Source: an uncultured Gammaproteobacteria bacterium (GTDB lineage: Bacteria > Pseudomonadota > Gammaproteobacteria > GCA-001735895). Taken from it: a DNA stretch of 64,000 bases. This document shows, piece after piece, positions 9,001 to 18,160 of this stretch. A model generated the notes under the pieces. The model did not search any database. It had not been told where the DNA came from and saw only the letters and a program-made list of their open reading frames with translations. Location of the stretch: contig CAJXUC010000004.1 of NCBI GenBank assembly GCA_913061315.1, positions 49,540 through 113,539 on the forward strand, given 5' to 3'. How positions within the stretch are numbered: the stretch's first letter is position 1; every line of letters starts with the position of its first letter. The position numbers were made by a program, and so were the translations under genes.

Positions 9001-10236
9001 TCAAATTTTGACAGGGGCTTTCAATGCTTTAGCAGACATAATTTCAGTCCAGCCCATCACCATCAAGCAACCAATACTGAGTAGAGCAAAGCCACTCACC
9101 AAGGGCAATATAGTGCCGTTATAAGCGTTAGCAATAATGACGCCTAGAGCCACTGATATCAGCGTAGACAGTGAACCAACCACCGCGGCCCCCAGACCGG
9201 CTACTGACCCAAGAGGCTCCATTGCTAATGCATTTAGGTTTCCAAATAAAATACCGACGAAAAAAAAAACTGCCAATAAATACGCCATAACCTGCCATAA
9301 CGGCGGGCTACCCGAATAGTGCTGAGCTAAAAAGTAAAACGGTACCGATAAGACAACAATAAAAAAGGTGGCACCATGAGACAACCGTCGCATTCCAAAA
9401 CGCATCACTAATTGAGCGTTAAGCAATGAGGCCAAACCAAGCGATGCGGCCAAAATACCAAAATAAATGACGAACTGATTACCTAGGTGGTACTGTTGCT
9501 GAAATATTTGTTGAGAACTACTCAGATAACCAAGGAATGCCCCAAAAATAATCCCTGTAGCGATGGTATACCCCATGGCAGCTGGGATGACACAAATGTA
9601 TTTAATATCAGATAAGACCTGTTTAATAGAAAACCTGATGCGATTTTCAACGAGCAACGTTTCAGGTTGGCGCAGATTGAACCAACTCAAGGCGATAAAG
9701 CTTAAAACAAGAAACATCCAAAAAATACCTCGCCAATCTGAAAACATCAAAATAGCCTGGCCTAATGCAGGCGCAACAATCGGCACCAGTATAAAAATAG
9801 TCATCACAAAAGACATCACCCTTGCCATTTCACGGCCTTCATAGCGGTCTCTCACCAACGCTATGGAAACAACTCTTGGGCCTGCAGCCCCAAACCCCTG
9901 AAGGAATCGACCGATTAACATCATCGTAAAGGTTTCGGCTAATAACGACACTAAACAGCCAACAATAAAAACAGCAAAGCCAACGTTAATCGCATATTTT
10001 CGTCCAACAGAATCAGACATTGGACCAAATATCATCTGCCCGATAGCCATGCCTGCAAACAAAATAGAAATCACGTACTGACTATCATTTATCCTCGTCA
10101 CACCTAGGTCGGCAGCAATGTTGGGCAGTGCAGGTAACATGGCATCAATCGATAGCGCAACCATCGAGATAATCATCGCCATGAGTACGACAAATTCAAA
10201 AAATTTGGGTTGCTGAGTGACTTTAAAAAGTGGCAC
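9001..10236 (-). CDS. Bcr/CflA-family MFS drug-resistance transporter
   Basis: 411-residue inner-membrane protein with about 12 hydrophobic helices, of the drug:proton antiporter group. The signature loop GQMIFGPMSDSVGRKYAINVG (between helices 2 and 3) and the early SIDAMLPALPNIAADLG motif are characteristic of Bcr/CflA proteins. The substrate cannot be told from sequence. It converges with thrC and diverges from the DMT transporter across 159 bp. Confidence 0.88.
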   Translation of the reverse strand: MPLFKVTQQPKFFEFVVLMAMIISMVALSIDAMLPALPNIAADLGVTRINDSQYVISILFAGMAIGQMIFGPMSDSVGRKYAINVGFAVFIVGCLVSLLAETFTMMLIGRFLQGFGAAGPRVVSIALVRDRYEGREMARVMSFVMTIFILVPIVAPALGQAILMFSDWRGIFWMFLVLSFIALSWFNLRQPETLLVENRIRFSIKQVLSDIKYICVIPAAMGYTIATGIIFGAFLGYLSSSQQIFQQQYHLGNQFVIYFGILAASLGLASLLNAQLVMRFGMRRLSHGATFFIVVLSVPFYFLAQHYSGSPPLWQVMAYLLAVFFFVGILFGNLNALAMEPLGSVAGLGAAVVGSLSTLISVALGVIIANAYNGTILPLVSGFALLSIGCLMVMGWTEIMSAKALKAPVKI

Positions 10237-10395
10237 TTGATTAACCTATAGTTCTACAGAAATCTCTTGGGTATAGAGCAGACATCAATTCTATAGGATC
10301 GAGATTAATAGTCATGGTAATAGTTACCCCAATAGTCATATCAATTAAGGCAACTGCCAATTACAATCCAGCCTTAATTCAAAGCTGATTTCTAT

Positions 10396-11367
10396 ATGAG
10401 CTTCACCTTCATTAACAATTTACAATCACGTTTCAATATCAACCGGACTCAAAATATCGGGATCTTGATGGCATTGGCTAGTATTGTCTTTTTTTCTGGG
10501 AAAGCAGTGTTGATCAAACTAGCTTATGAATATGACATTAGCACCGTCGAATTGATGACGCTCAGAATGGGTTTTGCCTTGCCCTTCTATTTGGTCATTG
10601 GCTATCTTAGTTGGATCAAAAGTTCAAATCGAATCGAAATTGAAGGGCAACAGTATATTGGGATAGCGATCATTGGTATAAGTGGGTATTACACGGCTAA
10701 TTACCTCGATTTGCAATCATTACGTTATATATCAGTCAACCTGGAACGAATGGTGTTATTCACGTATCCAGCTTTTACGTTGATCTTAACCGCATTACTC
10801 TACCGTAAACCACTCGTTCAAAAAGAAGTATTGGCCCTGTCTGTCGCTTATCTTGGTATCTCAGTCATCATGCTGCACGACAGCCTCACCATCGTTGATA
10901 CTCAATCACTGGTAACGGGGGGACTTTATGTGTTGGCAGCGGCTTTCTTTTTTGCCATCTTTTTAATGGGAAGCCAACACTACGCTCGGCTGGTCGGCAG
11001 CGCTGCTTTTACAACAATTGCAATGATTGCTGCAAGTGTCATGATATTGATTCACTTTTTGTTAAACCATCAGTTTGCCGACCTTCTCTTTCCCAATCGA
11101 CTTTATATGATTGCAATAGCCATGGCAGTGTTAAGCACTGTTGTCCCATCCTATTTAATGTCTATTGCAATTAGGCGTATTGGCGCCAACACCGCAAGCA
11201 TTCTTGGCGCAGCAGGCCCAGTCACTTCCGCAATTCTAGCCATTACCGTATTGAATGAAGTTTTTACTTTGTATCATGCTCTGGGCATGATGTTGGTCGT
11301 CATTGGTATTACAATGATCAGTAAGACTTCCTCTCAGTCTAACATTGCAGCTCAGGAAACAAATTAA
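10396..11367 (+). CDS. EamA/DMT-superfamily permease
   Basis: 323-residue protein with about ten transmembrane helices in two EamA repeats; YISVNLERMVLFTYPAF in repeat 1 and IGANTASILGAAGPVTSAI in repeat 2 are the family's typical helix 4 and helix 9 regions. Such carriers export amino acids or other metabolites, but the substrate is unknown here. It stands alone on the plus strand between an MFS gene and hom. Confidence 0.85.
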   Translation: MSFTFINNLQSRFNINRTQNIGILMALASIVFFSGKAVLIKLAYEYDISTVELMTLRMGFALPFYLVIGYLSWIKSSNRIEIEGQQYIGIAIIGISGYYTANYLDLQSLRYISVNLERMVLFTYPAFTLILTALLYRKPLVQKEVLALSVAYLGISVIMLHDSLTIVDTQSLVTGGLYVLAAAFFFAIFLMGSQHYARLVGSAAFTTIAMIAASVMILIHFLLNHQFADLLFPNRLYMIAIAMAVLSTVVPSYLMSIAIRRIGANTASILGAAGPVTSAILAITVLNEVFTLYHALGMMLVVIGITMISKTSSQSNIAAQETN

Positions 11368-11601
11368 TCTGTTTCAGAGCAATTAGGTTGAGGGGACTCT
11401 ATAATGCTATATAAAATGCCCAATAAGGTTGAAGCAATAAAAGTTAAGGCCGTCTTATGAAGATTAATAACATCTAAACGAAGCCTGGACAATTTTCAGG
11501 TCGTCAGACCTCATTTAGATCAATTAAGTTTTTGAGGGCAATTTTGAATACGGCAAAAAATACACGGCCCACTTGTAAGCTTCAACCATCAAATCAATAG
11601 A

Positions 11602-12918
11602 CTAGTTGGCATCCAATGTTTCTAAACGAATGCGGTGAATCTTGTCATTCACTGACGATAATGCCGCAATCTTTGCAAGGGCTTGGTTCATCTGCTTTTC
11701 ACGGATTTTTTGAGTCAACATGATGATCGTCGCCTGCGTAATGCCAGGCTCTGGTTCCTTTTGCAAAATGGCTTCGATTGAAATTTCACTCTCACCCATG
11801 ATACGCGTGATATCAGCCATGACTCCCGGTTTATCATCGACGCGCAGGCGCAAATAATAAGCCGTTATTGCTTCGCTAATTGGCAGGATGGGGATATCGG
11901 CTATTTGTCCCGGTTGGAACGCTAAATGAGGCACTCTTTTTTCGGCATCAGTGTCTATCGTACGAGCCACATCAATAATATCAGCAATGACCGATGAAGC
12001 CGTTGGGTTAGCACCAGCACCAGGACCATAATAAAGAGAAGGTCCCAACTTATCAGCCATTACTAAGACAGCATTCATTACGCCATCAACATTAGCGATC
12101 AAGCGTTTTTCAGGGATCAACGTTGGGTGTACACGCATTTCAATGCCACTCTCTGTACGACGTGCTATACCTAAATGCTTGATGCGATAACCTAGTTCAC
12201 CCGCATAGAGTACGTCTTCTGTAGATATGGCACTAATACCCTCAGTATAAACAGCTGAAAACTGCAATGGAATACCAAAAGCAATCGAGCCTAAAATGCA
12301 AAGTTTATGGGCTGCGTCGATACCTTCAACATCAAATGTTGGGTCAGCCTCGGCATAACCCAAAGCTTGGGCCTCAGCTAAAACATCTTGGAAATCTCTT
12401 CCCTTATCGCGCATTTCAGTCAGAATAAAGTTACCCGTACCGTTAATAATTCCAGCTAACCACTCGATATGGTTGGCACTTAACCCTTCACGGATAGCCT
12501 TGATTATTGGCACACCACCGGCAACCGCCGCTTCAAAAACAACGTTTACACCTTTTGCTTGAGCCGCAGCAAAAATTTCATTGCCATGCATCGCAATCAA
12601 AGCTTTATTCGCAGTGACGACATGCTTACCGTTCTCGATAGCCTTCATCACCAGCGCTAAAGCCGGTTCATAGCCACCAATTAGCTCAACAACAATATCA
12701 ACATCAGGGTTATTGACGATTTCAAACGGATCTGCTGTGAGTGGAATAGCTTCTGTACCAGCAGGCATACCTTGACTGATTGTACGGCGTGATGCATGAA
12801 TTACTTCGATAGAACGACCTGCTCGTCGCCCGATTTCTAAGGCATTATTTTTAAGTACCAGCGCTGTGCTAGCACCAACTGTTCCAACACCGATTAAACC
12901 AATTCTTACCGGTTTCAA
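11602..12918 (-). CDS. hom: Homoserine dehydrogenase with ACT domain
   Basis: NAD(P)H-dependent reduction of aspartate semialdehyde to homoserine, the branch point to threonine and methionine. The 438-residue monofunctional form has the Rossmann motif GLIGVGTVGAST at residues 8-19, the substrate and catalytic region GIINGTGNFILTEM and AEADPTFDVEGIDAAHK, and a C-terminal ACT domain from about residue 352 (VDDKPGVMADITRIMGE) that in relatives senses threonine. It is not fused to aspartokinase. The 234-bp gap before it holds no clear gene; the only open frame there is an 18-codon one at about 11403. Confidence 0.96.
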   Translation of the reverse strand: MKPVRIGLIGVGTVGASTALVLKNNALEIGRRAGRSIEVIHASRRTISQGMPAGTEAIPLTADPFEIVNNPDVDIVVELIGGYEPALALVMKAIENGKHVVTANKALIAMHGNEIFAAAQAKGVNVVFEAAVAGGVPIIKAIREGLSANHIEWLAGIINGTGNFILTEMRDKGRDFQDVLAEAQALGYAEADPTFDVEGIDAAHKLCILGSIAFGIPLQFSAVYTEGISAISTEDVLYAGELGYRIKHLGIARRTESGIEMRVHPTLIPEKRLIANVDGVMNAVLVMADKLGPSLYYGPGAGANPTASSVIADIIDVARTIDTDAEKRVPHLAFQPGQIADIPILPISEAITAYYLRLRVDDKPGVMADITRIMGESEISIEAILQKEPEPGITQATIIMLTQKIREKQMNQALAKIAALSSVNDKIHRIRLETLDAN

Positions 12919-13065
12919 TAGACTTCTCCAAATTTGAGTCGTGATTATTTGTGATTACTTTTTCCGAATGAACTGCTAGTAAATTTTCATCGGGAACAGT
13001 ATGTAAACTGCCAACAACTGTCAATTAGAACACGGCAGTATTTGTCTAGTTTAAGTAATAACAGT

Positions 13066-13842
13066 TTAAAGCGCAGCCACTAAACCAATCAAAACAGCGG
13101 CTTCAGTTACTTCTACAACGGTACCGTAAATATCACCAGTGGTGCCTTTTAATGGTTTTATGAGACTTTGGTAAATCAATAAATAACCCAACGCACTGAC
13201 CATTAGCGCGGTCACAAGCCCCTGAAACCAAATTAATACCAAAACCAACAACAATACTAATCCTGCTGCCATAATCGCATTGACGTTTAAATTTGAGTGT
13301 AATGGAGTCGCCAGCCCACTTAATCGAAGGTAAGGAAGATTCAGTAATACTAGGGTTAAAACCACTCGAGCTATAACCGGTGCAAATAGCAACAAAACCC
13401 AATTTTCTGTCTCTAGTATTGCAGTGAGTGCTGAGAATTTAATCAACAAAATCAGTGCAACAGAAACAATAGCACCAATACCACAGTTGGTGTCTTTCAT
13501 AATTTCAAGCATACGTTCTGGCGTATGGCCACCCATCCAAGCGTCACCACAGTCTCCAACACCATCGAGATGCAGCGCACCCGTAAAGACTACCCAGAGG
13601 GTTAGCACTAACGCAGCAACAAGTAGAGAAGGAAGTTCTATTAAATCCATCAGAATCCAGCCTGATATAGCCAAGAAAAAGCCAATTAATAATCCAACAA
13701 AACCATACCAAGCAACCGCAGCCCCTGCCATTTCAGGCTGATATTCGGAATGCTTACCCACCGGTATTCGGGTCAAAAATTCAATCGCAAATTTGAATGC
13801 TTTGGGTATTTTTTGATTTAACTGCTGTAACATTTGATTCAT
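13066..13842 (-). CDS. cobS: Adenosylcobinamide-GDP ribazoletransferase (cobalamin synthase)
   Basis: Integral-membrane enzyme joining adenosylcobinamide-GDP to alpha-ribazole(-phosphate), the last major step of cobalamin assembly. The 258-residue product is mostly hydrophobic, with the conserved acidic motif LDGVGDCGDAWMGG at about residues 91-104. It is the last gene of the minus-strand run cbiX-cobU-cobT-cobC-cobS, 32 bp after cobC. Confidence 0.93.
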   Translation of the reverse strand: MNQMLQQLNQKIPKAFKFAIEFLTRIPVGKHSEYQPEMAGAAVAWYGFVGLLIGFFLAISGWILMDLIELPSLLVAALVLTLWVVFTGALHLDGVGDCGDAWMGGHTPERMLEIMKDTNCGIGAIVSVALILLIKFSALTAILETENWVLLLFAPVIARVVLTLVLLNLPYLRLSGLATPLHSNLNVNAIMAAGLVLLLVLVLIWFQGLVTALMVSALGYLLIYQSLIKPLKGTTGDIYGTVVEVTEAAVLIGLVAAL

Positions 13843-13874
13843 GATAGATATTAAGTAGCGCCCATTAAAGGGGT

Positions 13875-14513
13875 TTAAGAGACATCCGAATTATGCTGGT
13901 CGAGCTGAAACCAATCAGGCTTGCCTGACAGGTGATACACGCTCACTTGACTGTGGCAGGCATGAGGCACGTTAAAACGAAATAAACCTTTTGTATCAAG
14001 GCCTAAAACATTGGTCAAAATAGTGCGCATGACACCACTGTGACTTAATAACAGAATTTTTTTGCCTTGATTCTGGGAAACCAATAGAAACCAGGCATCA
14101 AGGATACGCTGCTGAAACAAACCATAAGCCTCACCACCATGAGGAGCAGGATCATCAGGATTATCAATCCACTGTTGCCACTGCCCCGGAAAACTTGCTT
14201 CAACCTGAGCACCAGTCAATCCCTCCCATTCACCAAAATCGAGTTCGGATAAAGCATCTTTAATAACCATTTCAATATTAAGTTGCTCACTAATACGGCG
14301 AGCAAATGCAGCACAGCGCACTCTAGGCGACGCAACACAAATATCCCACTGTTTACCCCGTCCAACCAGACTATCGATTTGATTGGTCAGCTGCCCCCAG
14401 CCCTTTTCAGACAATTCAGGATCTTTGACGCCGCAGATTGCCTTACCTAAGGCATGTTCTCCATGCCTTAGTAAATTTATCCGAGTCGGGGCAATTTCAT
14501 TTAATTCTGTCAT
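13875..14513 (-). CDS. cobC: Alpha-ribazole phosphatase (histidine phosphatase family)
   Basis: 212-residue histidine phosphatase with the phospho-acceptor motif LLRHGE (His17) and a second catalytic His in LLSHSGVMRT. Family members remove the phosphate from alpha-ribazole-5'-phosphate or adenosylcobalamin-phosphate. General phosphoglycerate-mutase-like enzymes share these motifs; the assignment to CobC rests on its place between cobT and cobS. Confidence 0.85.
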   Translation of the reverse strand: MTELNEIAPTRINLLRHGEHALGKAICGVKDPELSEKGWGQLTNQIDSLVGRGKQWDICVASPRVRCAAFARRISEQLNIEMVIKDALSELDFGEWEGLTGAQVEASFPGQWQQWIDNPDDPAPHGGEAYGLFQQRILDAWFLLVSQNQGKKILLLSHSGVMRTILTNVLGLDTKGLFRFNVPHACHSQVSVYHLSGKPDWFQLDQHNSDVS

Positions 14514-14579
14514 TTGTCTCTTTCATTTATTTTTCATGGCGTCCATTATGCGGCTAGCCCTGCAACCAGCTATACGGTA

Positions 14580-15635
14580 TTAAGCGTCAGTTACACCCGC
14601 TTCTTCAAACGTAGCCATTTCGTTATGTAATGCACAGGCAGATCGCAATAGCCCCAAAGCAACGGCTGCGCCACTGCCCTCGCCTAGCCTCATTTGAAGA
14701 GACAACAAGGGTTCAGCTTTAAGTGACTTTAAAACAAGTTGATGCCCAGGTTCAGCGGAGTTATGTGAAAAAAGCATCCATGGCCTGACATTTGAATTGA
14801 TTCTGCAGGCAGCCAAAGCGGCAACGCTAGAAATAAAACCATCAACGAGTATTGTTATTCCACACTGTGCCGCTCTAATATAAAAGCCGGTCAGTGCCAC
14901 AATTTCAAAACCGCCCAACTCTGACAATAATTCAAGTTCAGATCGGCCGTTACCCACTCTACCCAGCGCTTTCTCAATCATTTTTAACTTATGTGACACG
15001 CCGGTATTATCCAACCCTGTTCCAGGACCAACCAAGTTTTCAGCTGTCGACACCCCAAAGGCGGTGGCAAGTGCGGTGGCAGAAGTTGTATTACCAATGC
15101 CCATTTCACCTCCAATTACAACGTCAGTGGCCTCGTCATAACCATCCAGAGTAGACTTCCCAAGTGACAATGCCTGCAAGCATTGCAGGGCTGTCATCGC
15201 TGGTTGAATGGTAATATTGGCGGTACCGAGAGCGACGGGCTTATCAATTACAGGGGCATCAAAACCTTGGGGATTAACAGTGCCGGCATTAATAACAGTT
15301 AAACCAGCACCAATTTGCTTTGCCATTACACTAATAGCGGCGCCACCCCGAACAAAGTTTTTGACCATTTCCATCGTTACAACTTGCGGGAAAGCACTCA
15401 CAGCTTCGTTGGCGATGCCATGATCACCCGCAAAAACTGCTATTTCGACTCGATCAACCGTGGGTGCAATTTTTGCCTGCATCGAGGATAGTTCAATCGC
15501 AATTTTTTCAAGTTGACCGAGTGACCCAGCAGGCTTCGTTAACTGAGCTTGACGCTGTTGCGCCCGCTGGAATAGCTCTGCACTTGTTTCAGCACAGGGC
15601 TCTAAATACCATTCAATCATTGTCTCATTATTCAT
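14580..15635 (-). CDS. cobT: Nicotinate-nucleotide--dimethylbenzimidazole phosphoribosyltransferase
   Basis: Activates the lower-ligand base by making its alpha-ribotide. The 351-residue length is typical. Visible motifs are TKPAGSLGQLE at the N-terminus, VFAGDHGIANEAVSAFP, GEMGIGNTTSATA, and the C-terminal GEGSGAAVALGLL that carries the catalytic glutamate. It lies 40 bp downstream of cobU and 66 bp upstream of cobC. No bluB is in the window, so the source of the base is not shown here. Confidence 0.95.
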   Translation of the reverse strand: MNNETMIEWYLEPCAETSAELFQRAQQRQAQLTKPAGSLGQLEKIAIELSSMQAKIAPTVDRVEIAVFAGDHGIANEAVSAFPQVVTMEMVKNFVRGGAAISVMAKQIGAGLTVINAGTVNPQGFDAPVIDKPVALGTANITIQPAMTALQCLQALSLGKSTLDGYDEATDVVIGGEMGIGNTTSATALATAFGVSTAENLVGPGTGLDNTGVSHKLKMIEKALGRVGNGRSELELLSELGGFEIVALTGFYIRAAQCGITILVDGFISSVAALAACRINSNVRPWMLFSHNSAEPGHQLVLKSLKAEPLLSLQMRLGEGSGAAVALGLLRSACALHNEMATFEEAGVTDA

Positions 15636-15675
15636 ACTGCATTCACTTTTATGCGCACTATATTAACCTGTTAAT

Positions 15676-16212
15676 TTATGACTTAGGTGACTTTAACGTT
15701 TGAGGTAATCCAAACATGACCCAGGTCACCCGATCCGCAATTTGGGCCAGATCTTGATGTAACCATCCACATTCATCTACAAATTGACGACTCAAATCAC
15801 CCATTGGCGTCACGCCTAGGCCAACCTCATTGCTCACCAATAACCATTGGGCACTAGACTGCTCTAAACCTTCCAGAAAAGCCTTTTTTTCATCTTCCCA
15901 AAGCTCAGGTGTTTTTGAACATAACCAATTGGTTAACCATAGCGTCAAACAATCGACCAGAACGACATCGTCGTCTGAAAATTGGTTGATTAAATTAGAC
16001 AAATTCTGAGGCTCTTCAATTAGACTCCAACTCGAATCTCGCTCTTGTTGATGACGCTCAATGCGGCTTTGCATTTCGCCATCATGGGCTTCCGCGGTAG
16101 CAATAAAACTAAGCTGGCGATTACTGATTTGCGTTTGTACGTTTGCTTGCGCTTGATTAAGTGCATAGCCGCTCTTACCACTACGCGCACCACCAACAAT
16201 TAGCTCTATCAT
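15676..16212 (-). CDS. cobU: Adenosylcobinamide kinase/guanylyltransferase
   Basis: Bifunctional CobU/CobP enzyme that phosphorylates adenosylcobinamide and then attaches GMP. The 178-residue product opens with the P-loop GGARSGKS (residues 7-14); His54 in RIERHQQERD corresponds to the guanylylated histidine of the family. It begins six bases after the cbiX stop, so the two are very likely one transcript. Confidence 0.95.
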   Translation of the reverse strand: MIELIVGGARSGKSGYALNQAQANVQTQISNRQLSFIATAEAHDGEMQSRIERHQQERDSSWSLIEEPQNLSNLINQFSDDDVVLVDCLTLWLTNWLCSKTPELWEDEKKAFLEGLEQSSAQWLLVSNEVGLGVTPMGDLSRQFVDECGWLHQDLAQIADRVTWVMFGLPQTLKSPKS

Positions 16213-16218
16213 AAGGCG

Positions 16219-17379
16219 TTACTTAGCCTTACATTGAGGGATTTGATCAACGATCGGTTTGCCCGATGCCAGCCTAAGCGCCCGCTCTTCATCAACAACT
16301 GATTGAGGAAATTGGCTCATAAAGCAGCAGCAAACATTTTCGTCAATCATGGTTCTTGGTCCATATGGGTGAGCTATATGACGATAGGGCGCATGGGTAT
16401 GCCCATGGCCAGAATGGCTATGCCCTACATCTTTTTGGTGAGAATGATTATGATCATGGGTATGGTTGTGCGAACGAGCTTCTAAATCAGTTTCAACCTC
16501 AGGCTGAAACTCAGCATGATGATGATGAACCGTCACTTCACCAGATGCTAATCGAGCTTGAAATTTTTCCATCAGGCCATTGTTTACGGCGGGTTGAGAC
16601 ACCGTTTCTTCAATACGCTCGACGAAAGTATTAATAACATGAGATTGGTCACGCAGATAATCCGCAACGTGAAAGCGAACGTCAGGGTGGTCTGCAGCCA
16701 CCTTTTTAATATAAGCGTTAATACGTCCAATCAACTTGCCCGAAAAAAGGAAGTATGGGGCCACCACTATTGTCTTAAAACCAAGTTTCAAAGCCATTTC
16801 TAATCCCCGGCCAACCGAGGGGAAAGTGACTCCAGAATAAACTGTCTCGCACCAACCAAAGCCCATGTTTTCCGCAACGATGCGAGTTAACTTCGAAGCC
16901 TCTGCATTGGCTCGTGCAACAGAAGTACCTCGACCAACAACAACCAACATGGTGTCGTATAGTTCGCCAGGTTTTGGCATCTCGTCTAGGTCAATAGATT
17001 CCATAATTCTATGTTGAAAAGCCATGATCATTTCGTCATGTAAACCCAGCTCTTGGCCATATTTTATAGTCAACGCTGGATTTTTCTGCATATAGGTAAT
17101 TAATACAGACGGAATATCATTTTGTGCGTGGGTCGCTGAAAACAGCATACCGGGTACAGCATAAATATTAGTTATACCCTTCGCGATTAGGCGATCCAAC
17201 GCCATATGAATATTAGGTGACGAATATTCCAAAAATCCATATTCAACCTCTAATTGAGGAAACCTAGCGCGCAATCCAGTTGCCAACAGACTGAACTCTT
17301 CTTCAGCAATTTTGGCTCGACTACCGTGACCGCAAATAATGATTCCAGAATTTTCGGGTAAAGAATTTAATAATGACAT
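16219..17379 (-). CDS. cbiX: Sirohydrochlorin cobaltochelatase CbiX, long form with His-rich tail
   Basis: Inserts Co2+ into sirohydrochlorin at the start of the early-cobalt corrin route. The 386-residue protein has two CbiX half-domains: the first with CGHGSRA (about 17-22) and MLFSATHAQNDIP (His84), the second from about residue 143 (MLVVVGRGTSV). Residues 285-337 form a His-rich stretch (HHHH, HNHTHDHNHSH and HSHSGHGHTH segments) that may hold or deliver metal. A triple cysteine at 350-352 resembles the region where long CbiX proteins bind an Fe-S centre. A good ribosome site, AGGAG, lies six bases before the ATG. It is first in a five-gene cobalamin operon. Confidence 0.93.
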   Translation of the reverse strand: MSLLNSLPENSGIIICGHGSRAKIAEEEFSLLATGLRARFPQLEVEYGFLEYSSPNIHMALDRLIAKGITNIYAVPGMLFSATHAQNDIPSVLITYMQKNPALTIKYGQELGLHDEMIMAFQHRIMESIDLDEMPKPGELYDTMLVVVGRGTSVARANAEASKLTRIVAENMGFGWCETVYSGVTFPSVGRGLEMALKLGFKTIVVAPYFLFSGKLIGRINAYIKKVAADHPDVRFHVADYLRDQSHVINTFVERIEETVSQPAVNNGLMEKFQARLASGEVTVHHHHAEFQPEVETDLEARSHNHTHDHNHSHQKDVGHSHSGHGHTHAPYRHIAHPYGPRTMIDENVCCCFMSQFPQSVVDEERALRLASGKPIVDQIPQCKAK

Positions 17380-17566
17380 GAAGATCTCCTAAGGTTGGAG
17401 ATTATACAGTCAGACAGATGAGGTTAAATACCCGATGCGTCAAATAATTCTCCATATGCGTCGAACGAGTTCATTTATTATTTGTCGCGATCAGAACCGT
17501 AACAGTCGAAATTTCTACCATCAAGCGGGTTACATTTATATTGCATTTGCTATACTTATATAACTT

Positions 17567-17732
17567 GATGAGGGTCTCGATATTGAGATAATTGGGAAGT
17601 TAGGCAGTCATAAATTTAAGAGCGCGTCTGTTATTTTGTTTTTACGATTGGCCTACGCTGCCCCCGCAACGGTAATTAGTGTCTACAATCACTAGTAGCC
17701 CGGAACCAGCCTTCATTGAAATTACCTTCATC
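17567..17732 (+). promoter_or_regulatory. Cobalamin riboswitch upstream of cbtB
   Basis: The B12 box GCTGCCCCCGCAACGGTAA (from 17657) is a near-exact match to the conserved core of AdoCbl riboswitches. It is followed by AGCCCGGAACCAGCC (about 17697) and preceded by GGGAA (17594-17598). The ends can pair as P1: GATGAGGGT (17567-17575) with ACCTTCATC (17724-17732), nine pairs with one G-U. It precedes the plus-strand run cbtB-cbtA-chlID-cobO-cobB, so repression of cobalt uptake and cobalamin synthesis by cobalamin is the likely role. No second B12 box was found at the other two cobalamin loci. Confidence 0.93.
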
Positions 17733-17787
17733 AGGCATTTCAATTACTTGATGACAAAATATTATGAAAACCGCACGGGTGTGTGCG
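17728..17787 (+). promoter_or_regulatory. Riboswitch expression platform (competing hairpins)
   Basis: TCATCA (17728-17733) can pair with TGATGA (17749-17754), and this uses the same bases as the 3' strand of riboswitch P1, so the two pairings exclude each other. A second hairpin, CGCAC/GTGCG (17772-17776 with 17783-17787), ends eight bases before the cbtB ribosome site GGAGA (17795-17799). No U-run follows either stem, so control at translation is more likely than at termination. This is inference from pairing only. Confidence 0.45.
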
Positions 17788-17806
17788 TAAAAATGGAGAT
17801 ATATTA

Positions 17807-17992
17807 ATGCAACAATCGACTACTTCGGCTAACCAAAGCCAGTCTGCAACTGATGTCACTCGGTCAGCCTCTGTTCAAATTTTTGGCGCCCTTATTTTGG
17901 GTGTCACTATGTTATTTGCCGTTGGCTTTATGGATGTTGCTCACAATGCTGCGCATGACACCCGTCACGCCATAGCATTTCCGTGTCACTAG
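17807..17992 (+). CDS. cbtB: Cobalt transporter subunit CbtB
   Basis: 61-residue protein with one membrane span (about residues 23-40, VQIFGALILGVTMLFAVGFM) and a C-terminal histidine motif HNAAHDTRHAIAFPCH, the hallmark of CbtB, a small partner of the B12-regulated cobalt permease CbtA. I chose the ATG at 17807 because GGAGA lies seven bases before it; an in-frame GTG at 17783 would add eight residues but lies in the upstream hairpin and has no ribosome site. It is directly downstream of the cobalamin riboswitch. Confidence 0.92.
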   Translation: MQQSTTSANQSQSATDVTRSASVQIFGALILGVTMLFAVGFMDVAHNAAHDTRHAIAFPCH

Positions 17993-18078
17993 ACCATTAG
18001 ACACTCACTGTTCTGAGTGATTGAGAATTGACTGTAAGTCACGATTGATCATCGTTTAAATAACGAGATTAGTTGACC

Positions 18079-18110
18079 AAATTTATCCAGATTAAAACTG
18101 GATTAAATTT
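18079..18110 (+). promoter_or_regulatory. Stem-loop between cbtB and cbtA
   Basis: AAATTTATCCAG (18079-18090) and CTGGATTAAATTT (18098-18110) pair along about 12 positions with one bulged base and a seven-base loop. It sits in an unusually long 168-bp cbtB-cbtA gap. No immediate U-run follows, so it may be an RNA-processing or partial termination signal rather than a classical terminator. Confidence 0.4.
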
Positions 18111-18160
18111 AGATCAGTCGTTTTAAATCTACGTATTAAACGTAATCACCTCTTAGAAGA

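Noticed and set aside
11403..11459. 18-codon frame with GAGGGG ahead of the ATG in the EamA/hom gap
   Set aside because: Too short to support without conservation evidence; noted as a possibility only.
13424..13741. 105-codon open frame antisense to cobS
   Set aside because: Fully inside cobS and rich in Pro/Ala/Thr as expected from reverse reading of a hydrophobic coding sequence.
16360..16530. Repetitive ATG/CAT-rich stretch on the plus strand
   Set aside because: Reverse complement of the CbiX His-rich segment; the overlapping plus-strand frames are shadows.
17380..17560. Possible second riboswitch for cbiX on the minus strand
   Set aside because: No reverse-complement B12 box occurs in this interval.
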